A stretch of DNA of 64,000 bases from the NCBI RefSeq assembly GCF_002407185.1, contig NZ_CP023563.1:3100001-3164000 (forward strand). Direction: 5' to 3'. The position numbers and the translations under genes are program-made. Positions 45,983 through 53,347 of this stretch are shown here, piece after piece. The stretch comes from Brachybacterium vulturis (GTDB lineage: Bacteria; Actinomycetota; Actinomycetes; Actinomycetales; Dermabacteraceae). The notes below the pieces were generated by a model, which saw nothing but the letters and a program-made list of their open reading frames with translations, did no database searches and had not been told where the DNA came from. The stretch's first letter is position 1. The number at the start of each line of letters is the position of its first letter.

Positions 45983-46978
45983 TCAGTGTGCTCCCTGGTC
46001 GGGTCGGGTGCGGGTCAGGGCACGCAGCCGGACGGAGGCTGCGCGGGAGTTGGTGGCGCGCTCGGCGTCGTCGGCCTGGAGGGCGCCGCGCACGAGCGGG
46101 GAGAAGGTGGGCTTGTGCTCCTCCAGCTCGACCGGGAACCCGGGTGGCGCGGAGGAGCGGGTGCGACGGGTGAACGCCGTCTTGACCAGCCGGTCCTCGC
46201 CGGAGTGGTAGGACTCCACGACGATGCGGCCGTCGAGGTGGAGACAGTCGAGGGCGGACTCGACCGCCGAGGCGAGGATCTCGAGCTCCTCGTTCACGGC
46301 GATCCGCAGCGCCTGGAAGGTGCGCTTGGCCGGATGCCCCCCGCTGGCCTTGGAGGCCGCCGGGATCGCTCGTTCCAGGAGCTCGACGAGCTGGCCGCTG
46401 CGGGTCAGCGGCGCCTCCTGGCGCTGCTCGACGAGACGGCGCGCGATCCGTTTCGCGAAGCGCTCGTCGCCGAGGTCGCGCAGGATGCGGGCGATCTCCG
46501 CCTCCGGCAGGTCCCGCAGCAGGTCCGCGGCCGTGGGCCCGTCGGACGACGGGTCCATCCGCATGTCCAGCGGCGCGTCGACGGCATAGGAGAAGCCGCG
46601 GTCCGTGGTGTCGATCTGGAAGCTGGACAGACCCAGGTCCATCATCACGCCGTGCGCGCCGGGCAGTCCGAGATCCGCGAGCACCTCGGGGATCTGGTCG
46701 TAGGTGGCATGCACCAGCGTGGCCCGCTCCCCCACCCCGTCGCGGTCCAGCCGCTCCCGTGCGAGGACGAGCGCCTGGGGGTCGCGGTCGATGCCGACCA
46801 GTCGCGCGCCCGGCGCGGCCCGGAGCACGGCGGAGGCGTGGCCCCCCATCCCGACCGTGGCGTCGAGGTGGATCGCTCCCGGCTCCTGCAGCGCTGGGGC
46901 GAGGAGCTGGACCGAGGTGTCCAGGAGGACGGGGACGTGCCGGTCCTCTGCTGACCGGCCGCTCTGCGTCTGATCCAT
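45983..46978 (-). CDS. rsmH: 16S rRNA (cytosine-1402-N4)-methyltransferase RsmH
   Basis: A 331-residue SAM-dependent methyltransferase, formerly MraW. Its N-terminus has HVPVLLDTSVQLLAP and the SAM site DATVGMGGHASAVL. MMDLGLSSFQID and the C-terminal LRIAVNEELEIL, VVESYHSGEDRLVK are family marks. GGGGAGGGGTGAC precedes the ATG. It lies 191 bp after mraZ; that gap holds a strong hairpin, so rsmH expression may depend on read-through. Confidence 0.96.
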   Translation of the reverse strand: MDQTQSGRSAEDRHVPVLLDTSVQLLAPALQEPGAIHLDATVGMGGHASAVLRAAPGARLVGIDRDPQALVLARERLDRDGVGERATLVHATYDQIPEVLADLGLPGAHGVMMDLGLSSFQIDTTDRGFSYAVDAPLDMRMDPSSDGPTAADLLRDLPEAEIARILRDLGDERFAKRIARRLVEQRQEAPLTRSGQLVELLERAIPAASKASGGHPAKRTFQALRIAVNEELEILASAVESALDCLHLDGRIVVESYHSGEDRLVKTAFTRRTRSSAPPGFPVELEEHKPTFSPLVRGALQADDAERATNSRAASVRLRALTRTRPDQGAH

Positions 46979-47081
46979 GTCACCCCTCCCCTGGGTCGGT
47001 GCTGCCGTGCTGTCTGTGGTGGTCCGGGTCCTGCACCTGCCCGGCTCCGCGAACTCTCCGCGATGCCGTCCTGCCAGATTC

Positions 47082-47135
47082 CTCGTCGTTCCCGACCCGC
47101 CACCGGGGAAGTTGCGTCGGGGCGGGAACGACGAG
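47082..47135 (-). terminator. long hairpin in the mraZ-rsmH gap (attenuator candidate)
   Basis: A perfect 13-bp stem CTCGTCGTTCCCG (47082-47094) / CGGGAACGACGAG (47123-47135), with further CCC/GGG pairing inside. It begins 34 nt after the mraZ stop and ends about 100 nt before rsmH. There is no T-run. It could end or attenuate transcription after mraZ, or be a processing or stability element. Confidence 0.55.
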
Positions 47136-47169
47136 AGGTCTCACAGGACGGAGATCCTTCGGGCCGAGC

Positions 47170-47601
47170 TCAGAACAGGCCGGGGATCACCTCCTCGGAG
47201 GTCTCCGCGAAGCCCTCCTCCTTCTGCTCGAGGTAGGTCTCCCAGGCCGGGAGCGACCAGATCTCGAGCCGGTCCAGAGCACCGATGACGGCGCATTCCC
47301 GGTCCAGGTCCGCGTAGCCGCGCAGATGGCCCGGGATGGTGATGCGGCCCTGCTTGTCCGGGATGACGTCCTCCGCGCCGGAGAGCAGCACCCGCAGGTA
47401 GTCACGGATGCGCTTGTCGGTGGTGGGCGCCCGACGGGCGTCCTCGAGCTTCTGGCGGAACTCCATGAGCGGATACACGGCGATGCAGTGCTCCTGTCCA
47501 CGTGTCATGACCAGTCCCGAGGCGAGCTCGTCGCGGAACTTCGCCGGGAAGATCAGGCGGCCCTTCTCATCGAGCTTGGGCGTGAAGGTGCCGAGAAACA
47601 T
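47170..47601 (-). CDS. mraZ: transcriptional regulator MraZ
   Basis: A 143-residue ring-forming DNA-binding protein, the first gene of the dcw cluster, which represses its own promoter. Two SpoVT/AbrB-like half domains carry the DxxxR signatures [13 protein letters not shown] and [22 protein letters not shown] lies near the C-terminus. GAAGGAGGG precedes the ATG. Four operator boxes with 10-bp spacing lie upstream. Confidence 0.96.
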   Translation of the reverse strand: MFLGTFTPKLDEKGRLIFPAKFRDELASGLVMTRGQEHCIAVYPLMEFRQKLEDARRAPTTDKRIRDYLRVLLSGAEDVIPDKQGRITIPGHLRGYADLDRECAVIGALDRLEIWSLPAWETYLEQKEEGFAETSEEVIPGLF

Positions 47602-47649
47602 CAGCGCCCTCCTTCACCTGCCGCGACTCGCGATCCGGACTCCCTCTCC

Positions 47650-47684
47650 TCCCAACGCACTCCACTTTACCCCACTACCCCCCA
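47650..47684 (-). promoter_or_regulatory. MraZ operator, four boxes at 10-bp spacing
   Basis: On the minus strand the boxes are TGGGG (47680-47684), TGGGG (47670-47674), TGGAG (47660-47664) and TGGGA (47650-47654), exactly 10 bp apart. Known MraZ proteins bind TGGGN repeats with 5-bp gaps at the mra promoter. The nearest box is 48 nt from the mraZ ATG. Confidence 0.85.
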
Positions 47685-47704
47685 CCACTGGACCCAGAAA
47701 CCCC

Positions 47705-47733
47705 AGAATCGTGCCCTCGACGCGATAACGCAC
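47705..47733 (-). promoter_or_regulatory. possible mraZ (dcw) promoter
   Basis: Minus strand: GTGCGT (47728-47733), 17-bp spacer, GATTCT (47705-47710). The hexamers are weak, but the spacing is right and the start point would be just upstream of the MraZ boxes, as in other bacteria. Confidence 0.35.
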
Positions 47734-47980
47734 CAGGTCAGAGAGGTGGTGTGAGGTGGGGGGAAATTCCCGTCGGGCATGTCTCCCAGGGAGCTCCAGC
47801 TCCGTCCCCCACTGCCCTCACGCCAGCTTCGCAGCATCGCGGTCGACAGAACCGCAGGCCAGAGCGCCCCCGGCGGGGATGCTGAGAGGCAGGGAGCGAG
47901 GTGGAGGGGCGGGGAGAGCCGCGGTGGAGGAATGTGGGGAGTCGCGGGGAGGACGCGCGGCGGCGAGCTCTGTCACCCCA

Positions 47981-48031
47981 CCGGAGTCGCCCCTGCCGGA
48001 GTCACCGCTGCCGGAGTCGCCCCTGCCGGAG
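47981..48031. repeat. 15-bp tandem repeat
   Basis: Three copies of CCGGAGTCGCCCCTG (the middle one with two differences) and a partial fourth at 48026-48031. It is in a gene-free stretch next to a terminator hairpin. Role unknown. Confidence 0.7.
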
Positions 48032-48068
48032 CGTCGACCGATCGGTCACCTGCCGGCTGCGGACATGA

Positions 48069-48097
48069 CGATGCCCCGGCGCAGAGCCGGGGCATCG
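48069..48097 (-). terminator. terminator hairpin after the DUF3040 gene
   Basis: A perfect 12-bp stem CGATGCCCCGGC / GCCGGGGCATCG with loop GCAGA, 42 nt after the DUF3040 stop. It closes this single-gene unit before the dcw promoter region. Confidence 0.7.
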
Positions 48098-48139
48098 TGG
48101 TCCGTCAGTGCGGTCGTGCCGCATCGCCGTGGCGGGCGA

Positions 48140-48550
48140 TCAGGAGCGGGGGTCGTCTCCTGCCCGCTTCTCCCAGCGCTCCTCCATCTTGCGCATGAAG
48201 GTGCCGCCGTCGTCCCCGCCGGGAGCGGCGGGACCGGATCCTCCGCCGCCTCCGTCGCCGTCGGCGGTGCCCTTGCCCTCCGAGGAGCTGCCGGATCCCG
48301 TGACCGCGTAGACCGCACCGGCGAGCATGCCGATGAAGGCGATCACGCCCAGCCAGATCGCCGGGAGGCTCACCGCCAGCACGAGGACGATGAGTCCCAC
48401 GACGACGGCGCTCAGGCCGATGAGGATCCGACGCCCGCTGCGTCGCGGCGGCGTCTTCGGTGCGAAAGCTCGTGCGAGGCGCGGATCATCAGCGAAGAGC
48501 TGACGCTCCATCTCGTCGAGCATCCTCTGCTCGTGTTCAGACAGCGGCAT
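48140..48550 (-). CDS. DUF3040 membrane protein
   Basis: A 136-residue protein starting MPLSEHEQRMLDEMERQL, the hallmark of the actinobacterial DUF3040 family. Two adjacent membrane segments follow (ILIGLSAVVVGLIVLVLAV and IWLGVIAFIGMLAGAVYAV), then a Gly/Asp-rich tail. Function is unknown. In many actinobacteria the family gene lies next to dinB and the mraZ operon, as here. It has its own promoter and terminator. Confidence 0.88.
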   Translation of the reverse strand: MPLSEHEQRMLDEMERQLFADDPRLARAFAPKTPPRRSGRRILIGLSAVVVGLIVLVLAVSLPAIWLGVIAFIGMLAGAVYAVTGSGSSSEGKGTADGDGGGGGSGPAAPGGDDGGTFMRKMEERWEKRAGDDPRS

Positions 48551-48635
48551 GATCCCGCTCCTTGTCCCCGTCCTCTCGCGCCGGTCGGCGCACATCCACC
48601 GAACGAGGAACCTGGCCCTCATCGGTGGTGCCTCC

Positions 48636-48665
48636 AGTTTAGATCCTGTTCCTGGATTATGTGAA
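48636..48665 (-). promoter_or_regulatory. candidate promoter of the DUF3040 gene
   Basis: Minus strand: TTCACA (48660-48665), 18-bp spacer, TAAACT (48636-48641), in a locally AT-rich patch about 85 nt before the ATG. Both hexamers are near consensus. Confidence 0.5.
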
Positions 48666-48705
48666 CAGTCACGGTACGGCATCACACGGGGTCACTGCTG
48701 CGCCC

Positions 48706-50007
48706 TCATCGACCGCCGCGCTCTCGGGGGTGCGGCCCGTCCTCGGCGGGGTGCCCCGGCGAGGACGCAGCGGGATCCGGGACGGGGTCCGCCGGGCCTC
48801 GCTGCGCGCCGTCGGCGGCGGAGAGCGTCGATCCCCGGCCCAGGCTGTGCGTGCCGAAGCGCTCGAGCGCCCGATCCATCGCGGCCTCCAGGTCCTGCCA
48901 GCCCGCTGCCCGGGCGGTGAGCTCCGATTGCACGGGCGTGCCGGCGGCCGGCTCCAGATGCGAGGCACGCACTCCGACCAGTCGCACACGGCGCATCCTG
49001 GAGCGCTCCCGCTCCCACAGCGAGACCACCTGTTCGCGGAGCCGCTCACCGCTGGAGGTGGGCTGATCCCACGTCGAGGAGCGGGTGATGGTGGTGCCGT
49101 CCGGGGCGCGGAGCTTGAGCACGACGGTCCGTGTCACGAAGTCTCCGCGGCGCAGCTGCCGGGCGACATCGTCCGCCATCTGCGTGATGCACCGCCGCAC
49201 CTCTGCGGGGTCGGTGAGGTCCTCGTCCCAGGTCCGCTCGGTCCCCAGCGACTTGTCCCGGGTGCGGTGTCCCAGCCCGGTGCGGTCGCTGCCGTCGGCG
49301 AGCGCCAGGATCTCCGGCGCCCGGGGGCCCACGGCCCGCGCCAATGCGGAGCGGGGGATCTCCCGCAGCTGGCCGATGGTGCGCACGCCGATCCGGTCGA
49401 GCGCCTCCTGCGCCTTGGGACCGATGCCGGAGATCACGGAGACGGGCAACGGGGCGAGGAACTCGGCGGTGCGGGCGGCGGGGACGATGAGCAGCCCATC
49501 GGGCTTGGCTCGGGCGGAGGCGATCTTCGCCACGGCACGGGAGACGGAGCCCCCGACCGAGCTCGGCAGGCCGAGCTCCTCCCGGATCCGGCGTCGCAGC
49601 AGGTCGGCGATCTGCTCCGGGGCGCCGAACAGCCGACGCGCGCCGCGCACGTCGAGGAAGGCCTCGTCGACGCTGATCTGCTCGATGTCGGCGACCACGT
49701 CGCCGAGCAGCTCCATCACGCGGGCGGAGATCCGACGGTAGTGCTCGATCCGCGGTGGGACGATGACGAGATCCGGCGCCAGTCGCCGCGCCGAGGCCAT
49801 CGGCATCGCGGAGCGGATGCCACGGGTCCGTGCGGGATAGCTGGCCGCGGCGACCACACCGCGCGCACCGGCACCGCCCACCACCACGGGCAGGCCCCGC
49901 AGCCGGGGGTCGTCACGCACCTCGACGGAGGCGAAGAAGGCATCCATGTCCAGGTGCAGGATGCCGGGGATCTCCTGCGTCGACCCCGCATCACCGCACT
50001 CGTCCAT
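48706..50007 (-). CDS. dinB: DNA polymerase IV (Y-family translesion polymerase)
   Basis: A 433-residue error-prone polymerase that copies past damaged bases. Catalytic motifs are HLDMDAFFASVEVRDDP (first metal Asp) and EQISVDEAFLDVRG (Asp-Glu pair). PISVISGIGPKAQEAL-type helix-hairpin-helix and the little-finger domain follow. The C-terminal 35 or so residues are Pro/Ala/Gly-rich, and no clear beta-clamp peptide is visible. GGGAGG lies 5 nt before the ATG at 50007. No SOS box is visible in the 56 bp upstream. Confidence 0.94.
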   Translation of the reverse strand: MDECGDAGSTQEIPGILHLDMDAFFASVEVRDDPRLRGLPVVVGGAGARGVVAAASYPARTRGIRSAMPMASARRLAPDLVIVPPRIEHYRRISARVMELLGDVVADIEQISVDEAFLDVRGARRLFGAPEQIADLLRRRIREELGLPSSVGGSVSRAVAKIASARAKPDGLLIVPAARTAEFLAPLPVSVISGIGPKAQEALDRIGVRTIGQLREIPRSALARAVGPRAPEILALADGSDRTGLGHRTRDKSLGTERTWDEDLTDPAEVRRCITQMADDVARQLRRGDFVTRTVVLKLRAPDGTTITRSSTWDQPTSSGERLREQVVSLWERERSRMRRVRLVGVRASHLEPAAGTPVQSELTARAAGWQDLEAAMDRALERFGTHSLGRGSTLSAADGAQRGPADPVPDPAASSPGHPAEDGPHPRERGGR

Positions 50008-50063
50008 CGGCACCTCCCTCGTGGGAGATCCTACCCGGGTCGCCGCCCTCCTTCCCGCCGCGA

Positions 50064-50552
50064 TCAGCCGACGTCGGCGAGCTCGGTGACGTGGCTGGGA
50101 AGGTCCTCGAGCAGACGCTGCGCGACCGTTTCGAGATGTGCACCGGTCCCCTCGAGGTGACGGTGCAGCAGCACCGGATCGGGCAGGGAGGCCCCCTCCC
50201 GATCCAGTCGTGCCCTCTCGGCCACCAGCGGGTCCAGCTGCTCCGCCCGCTCGGCGTCCTGCCCGCCGAGACGCTCGAGCGCGGTCCACACGTTCAGCGG
50301 CAGCGCCCGGCGCCGCTCTCGGTTGGCGCGGGAGACCAGCACCCCGGCTCCTCGCAGTGCGGCGCGATGGATCAGCTCGAAGGCCGCGCGCGGATCCGCC
50401 TCCAGCTGGGATCGGCCCTGGCGCAGCAGCTCCCGGGCGCGTTCGAGGTCCGCCTGATCCTGATCCAGGCGAGCCAGGCGCAGACGCAGGGCGCGGGTGC
50501 CGGCGCTGACCGGTCTCGCGGCTCCTCCTGGGCGGGACATGGTGCGCGTCAT
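50064..50552 (-). CDS. SAV_6107-type HEPN domain protein
   Basis: A 162-residue all-helical protein. RARELLRQGRSQLEADPRAAFELIHRAALRGAGVLVSRAN-type sequence matches the actinobacterial SAV_6107 HEPN family, which commonly sits beside dinB. HEPN domains often bind or cut RNA, but the R-x4-6-H RNase motif is not obvious here, so catalysis should not be assumed. The N-terminus is basic. It precedes dinB by 56 bp on the same strand. Confidence 0.78.
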   Translation of the reverse strand: MTRTMSRPGGAARPVSAGTRALRLRLARLDQDQADLERARELLRQGRSQLEADPRAAFELIHRAALRGAGVLVSRANRERRRALPLNVWTALERLGGQDAERAEQLDPLVAERARLDREGASLPDPVLLHRHLEGTGAHLETVAQRLLEDLPSHVTELADVG

Positions 50553-50737
50553 CGTTCTCCTCCTCCGTGGGCACGGGGCGCTCTCTGCGCGGATTCGATG
50601 ACGGGAACGCTATGCGCGGGGGCCGACAGACGAAGAGGGTCCACGGACGTGGTGGACGAGCACGGGATGGGGAGGAGCAATCGCCGCCCCCGGCGGTCTC
50701 ACGGATCTCCGCGGTGTCCGTGCTGCCGGTGGTCTCC

Positions 50738-50743
50738 TAGAGT
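50738..50743 (+). promoter_or_regulatory. -10 element of a likely leaderless transcript
   Basis: TAGAGT ends exactly 6 nt before the ATG at 50750, and no Shine-Dalgarno lies between. The spacing is that of leaderless actinobacterial genes. No clear -35 is seen. Confidence 0.45.
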
Positions 50744-50749
50744 GGGGCG

Positions 50750-51625
50750 ATGCCCCGCCGCGATCGCTCGCGCCGCGCTGCCTTCACGCATCTCGGCCCC
50801 CTGGACACCTCGATCCCCGTCTCCACCGGGACCGCACGCCTGACCCTGGAGAACGACGGCTCGGTGCTGCTGGACGTCAACGGGGTCCCCTCCTCCCATC
50901 TGCATCCCGATCCCGAGCACCTGGTGTTCGAGTACATGCGCTGGATGCTGCTGGTGATCGACCGCCACCTCGCAGAGCTCCCGGCACCGGAGGGCTCGGG
51001 CACCACGGTCACACCGGGCGGCACCCCGACCTCCGCGCCCCAGCTCGCGCACCTGGGCGGGGGCGGCTGCTCGCTGCCACGGGCGATCGTCGCCCGCCAT
51101 CCGCGCACCCGGCAGACCGTGGTGGAGATCGACGAGCTGCTCGCCCAGCAGGTGCGGGACTGGTTCGACCTTCCCCGTTCACCACAGCTGAGACTGCGCA
51201 CCGAGGACGCGCTCAGCGCCCTCGCCTCCTGGCGCGAGGATCGGTTCGACGTCCTGGTCAGGGACGTCTTCAGCGGGATGGTCACGCCTGCGGAGCTCAC
51301 CACGTCGGAGGCGGCCGCCCACGCCGACCGGGTGCTGCGCGAGGGCGGGATCTATCTGGCCAACTGCGCGGCGCCGCCGGGCAGCGGCCTGATGGCGGAC
51401 GAGGTCGCCACCCTGTCCGCCGTCTTCCCGCACGTCGGCGTCATCGCCGAGCCCGCCCATCTCTCGGGCAAGCGGCGGGGGAACTGCGTCCTGCTCGCCT
51501 CCCGGCGCCCGCTCCCCGAGGGCATCGACCGCGACCTGCGTTCTGATGCGGTCTCGGTGCGTCTGGCGAGCCGGCCCCAGGTCGAGGCGCTCGCCCGTGC
51601 CGGACGCGTGCTGCGGTCACGCTGA
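50750..51625 (+). CDS. spermidine synthase-like methyltransferase-fold protein
   Basis: A 291-residue Rossmann-fold protein of the spermidine synthase-like family. Signature pieces are LGGGGCSLPRAIVARHP (dinucleotide-type loop), VVEIDELLAQQVRDWF (acidic loop), RFDVLVRDVFSGMVTP in place of the catalytic D-x-x-D/F and GIYLANCAAPPG. Actinobacterial relatives are usually annotated fused-MFS or spermidine synthase; real polyamine synthesis is not proven. It is alone on the plus strand and ends at a strong bidirectional terminator. Confidence 0.82.
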   Translation: MPRRDRSRRAAFTHLGPLDTSIPVSTGTARLTLENDGSVLLDVNGVPSSHLHPDPEHLVFEYMRWMLLVIDRHLAELPAPEGSGTTVTPGGTPTSAPQLAHLGGGGCSLPRAIVARHPRTRQTVVEIDELLAQQVRDWFDLPRSPQLRLRTEDALSALASWREDRFDVLVRDVFSGMVTPAELTTSEAAAHADRVLREGGIYLANCAAPPGSGLMADEVATLSAVFPHVGVIAEPAHLSGKRRGNCVLLASRRPLPEGIDRDLRSDAVSVRLASRPQVEALARAGRVLRSR

Positions 51626-51685
51626 GATCAACGGGTGAGATCACCCGGTGAGATCACCCGGTGAGCGCGAGCGGCCCGGACGACG

Positions 51686-51724
51686 ACGGACCGGGCAGGA
51701 GCGCATTGCTCCTGCCCGGTCCGT
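51686..51724. terminator. strong bidirectional terminator between convergent genes
   Basis: A perfect 17-bp stem ACGGACCGGGCAGGAGC / GCTCCTGCCCGGTCCGT with loop GCATT. It lies 61 bp after the spermidine-synthase-like stop and 23 bp after the cspA stop on the other strand. Confidence 0.85.
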
Positions 51725-51747
51725 GATGTTGACGGAGGTGCCGTCGA

Positions 51748-51951
51748 TCAGACGGGGCGAACCTGCTCGGCCTGAGGCCCCTTGTCGCCCTGGCTGACCT
51801 CGAACTCCACGCGCTGACCCTCGTCGAGGGCGCGGTAGCCGTCCATGTCGATCTTGCTGTGATGCACGAAGACGTCTGCGCCGCCTCCGTCGATCTCGAT
51901 GAATCCGTAGCCCTTTTCGGCGTTGAACCACTTGACCGAGCCCTGTGCCAT
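51748..51951 (-). CDS. cspA: cold-shock protein, CspA family
   Basis: A 67-residue OB-fold RNA chaperone. RNA-binding motifs are KGYGFIE (RNP1) and DVFVHHS (RNP2). I start it at the ATG at 51951 ([10 protein letters not shown]), giving the usual length, with AAGGTGA upstream. A GTG three codons earlier is possible. The gene has a leader of up to about 200 nt; 11-bp spaced repeats lie further up at 52154. Confidence 0.95.
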   Translation of the reverse strand: MAQGSVKWFNAEKGYGFIEIDGGGADVFVHHSKIDMDGYRALDEGQRVEFEVSQGDKGPQAEQVRPV

Positions 51952-52153
51952 ACCTGTCACCTTCTGTGTCGTCCTTCATCGATCGCACGACGCGATCGCG
52001 GTGCCGCGTGAAGCCGTCCCCCGCCGGAGCGGGTGGCGTCAGGTGCAAGCCGTACTGCTGTGCCGAGGCACCGTCGTCGGACTGTCCTGCCGGACCTGCA
52101 TCACCGCAACGACTCCATTCTGTCATGACCGTGGCCCGGTTCACACGGAGTTG

Positions 52154-52186
52154 ATCACGACCGGATCACGAAGAGGTAACGAACTG
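52154..52186 (-). promoter_or_regulatory. three direct repeats with 11-bp period upstream of cspA
   Basis: Plus-strand units GATCACGACCG, GATCACGAAGA and GGTAACGAACT begin at 52154, 52165 and 52176. Helical-turn spacing of half-sites is typical for OmpR-type response regulators. It lies about 200 bp upstream of cspA and 47 bp past the PAC2 stop. The binding protein is unknown. Confidence 0.4.
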
Positions 52187-52232
52187 CGGTCGATCGGGGC
52201 CCTCACGGCCGCGGACCGCTCCGCACCGGCGC

Positions 52233-53210
52233 TCACAGCGACGGGGGATCCTCCGGGGAGTCGCTGTCGTGATCGGCGAGGAAGCGCTCGAAGTGCTCGC
52301 CGATCTCGTCGGCCGTCGGGAGGTCCATCGTGGTCGCCAGCGGCGAGGAGTCCTCGCTCTCGCCCAGCGAGTCGTACTGCTCCTCGAGTGCGCCGACGAT
52401 CTGACGCACCTCCCCGTTCTGCTCGAGGGACCCCTGCAGCGCCACCGTGGCGGCATCGGTGAGGTCTCCGAGGTGGACCAGCGGGAGGTCGAGCCCGGCC
52501 GCCTCGCTGACCCGCCGCAGCAGTGCCAGCGCGCCGGCCGGGAAGTCGGTCCGAGCCAGGTAGTGCGGGATCTGGGCGGCATAGCCCATCGCGGGGTGAC
52601 CGGCCCGGCCCAGCCGGTGCTCGAGCAGAGTGCTGAAGGCCGCCGGGATCACCAGCTCCGGGGTCCCCTCCTCCCCGAGGTCGGGAGTGGTCCCGGGGGC
52701 CGGCGTCGCCCCGGCGCCCGGACGGCCCAGCAGGGAGGGGTCGTTGGCATGCGCGAACAGACCGATCGGGCGGGTGTGGGGCACGGCCATGGGCACCCCC
52801 TGCATGCCGACCACTCGTTCGACGTCGAAGTACTCCACGAGATCGATCAGGGCCTCGGCCAGGCGGCGCCACTGCAGGTCCGGCTCCGGGCCGTCGAGGA
52901 AGAGGAAGGGCCGGTCCTGCTCGTCGTACATCAGCGAGAGCGTGAGCTCGGGGACCTCCACCTCCACGAAGGAGGTGCCGTCGAAGGTCGCGTGCGGGCG
53001 GGCACCGCGATAGTCGAGCAGCTCATCGGTGTCGAAGGAGACCAGGCGCAGGTGGCGCAGCTCGTCCCGCAGATAGGTGGCGGCGATGCGGCAGGCGTTG
53101 CCGGCATCGACCATCCCCGGCAGAGCATGCACCAGCGTGAGCCCGGAGCGCGGAACGGCCTCCAGGACCTCGGTCGACTCGAACCGATACAGATCGCGAG
53201 GGTCTCGCAT
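52233..53210 (-). CDS. PAC2 family protein
   Basis: A 325-residue protein of the PAC2 (proteasome assembly chaperone-like) family of actinobacteria. Typical segments are LVHALPGMVDAGNACRIAATYL, VSFDTDELLDYRGARP, FDVERVVGMQGVPMAVPHTRP and AMGYAAQIPHYLARTDFP. Function is unsettled; mycobacterial genomes encode similar proteins near ppgk or proteasome genes. The ATG at 53210 is preceded by GGGAGGAG. It is divergent from the HelD-like gene. The C-terminus is acidic. Confidence 0.88.
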   Translation of the reverse strand: MRDPRDLYRFESTEVLEAVPRSGLTLVHALPGMVDAGNACRIAATYLRDELRHLRLVSFDTDELLDYRGARPHATFDGTSFVEVEVPELTLSLMYDEQDRPFLFLDGPEPDLQWRRLAEALIDLVEYFDVERVVGMQGVPMAVPHTRPIGLFAHANDPSLLGRPGAGATPAPGTTPDLGEEGTPELVIPAAFSTLLEHRLGRAGHPAMGYAAQIPHYLARTDFPAGALALLRRVSEAAGLDLPLVHLGDLTDAATVALQGSLEQNGEVRQIVGALEEQYDSLGESEDSSPLATTMDLPTADEIGEHFERFLADHDSDSPEDPPSL

Positions 53211-53272
53211 CGTGGCTCCTCCCTCGCGGCCGATTGGACGTGGATCACCTGATGGCGCGCGCACCCAGGCCC

Positions 53273-53288
53273 GTCCACCATAATGGAC
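53273..53288. promoter_or_regulatory. inverted repeat over a -10-like CATAAT in the PAC2-helicase gap
   Basis: GTCCA-CCATAA-TGGAC, a 5-bp inverted repeat whose centre contains CATAAT (53279-53284) on the plus strand and CATTAT on the minus. It lies in the 137-bp divergent promoter region. An operator is possible; no matching -35 is clear. Confidence 0.3.
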
Positions 53289-53347
53289 CACCGTGCTTCG
53301 CCGATCCGGGGTCCGCCGGAGACGGGCACCGCTAGAGGACGCACAGG

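Larger units (their letters stand above)
47602..48139. other. 538-bp gene-free stretch between mraZ and the DUF3040 gene
   Basis: Contains the mraZ leader and MraZ operator (47650-47684), a possible promoter (47705-47733), a GC-rich stretch of about 240 bp in which I see nothing supportable, a 15-bp tandem repeat (47981-48031) and a terminator hairpin (48069-48097). Open frames crossing it on the plus strand have no family resemblance and no ribosome site. Confidence 0.6.

Noticed and set aside
47981..48031. CRISPR-like array
   Set aside because: The units are contiguous without spacers and only 15 bp long; no cas genes are nearby.
47756..48664. Plus-strand coding region between mraZ and dinB
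   Set aside because: No family resemblance, no ribosome site, and it crosses a terminator and the DUF3040 gene in antisense.
50064..50552. HEPN protein as half of a toxin-antitoxin pair
   Set aside because: No partner MNT or antitoxin gene adjoins it, and the SAV_6107 family is a stable core neighbour of dinB.
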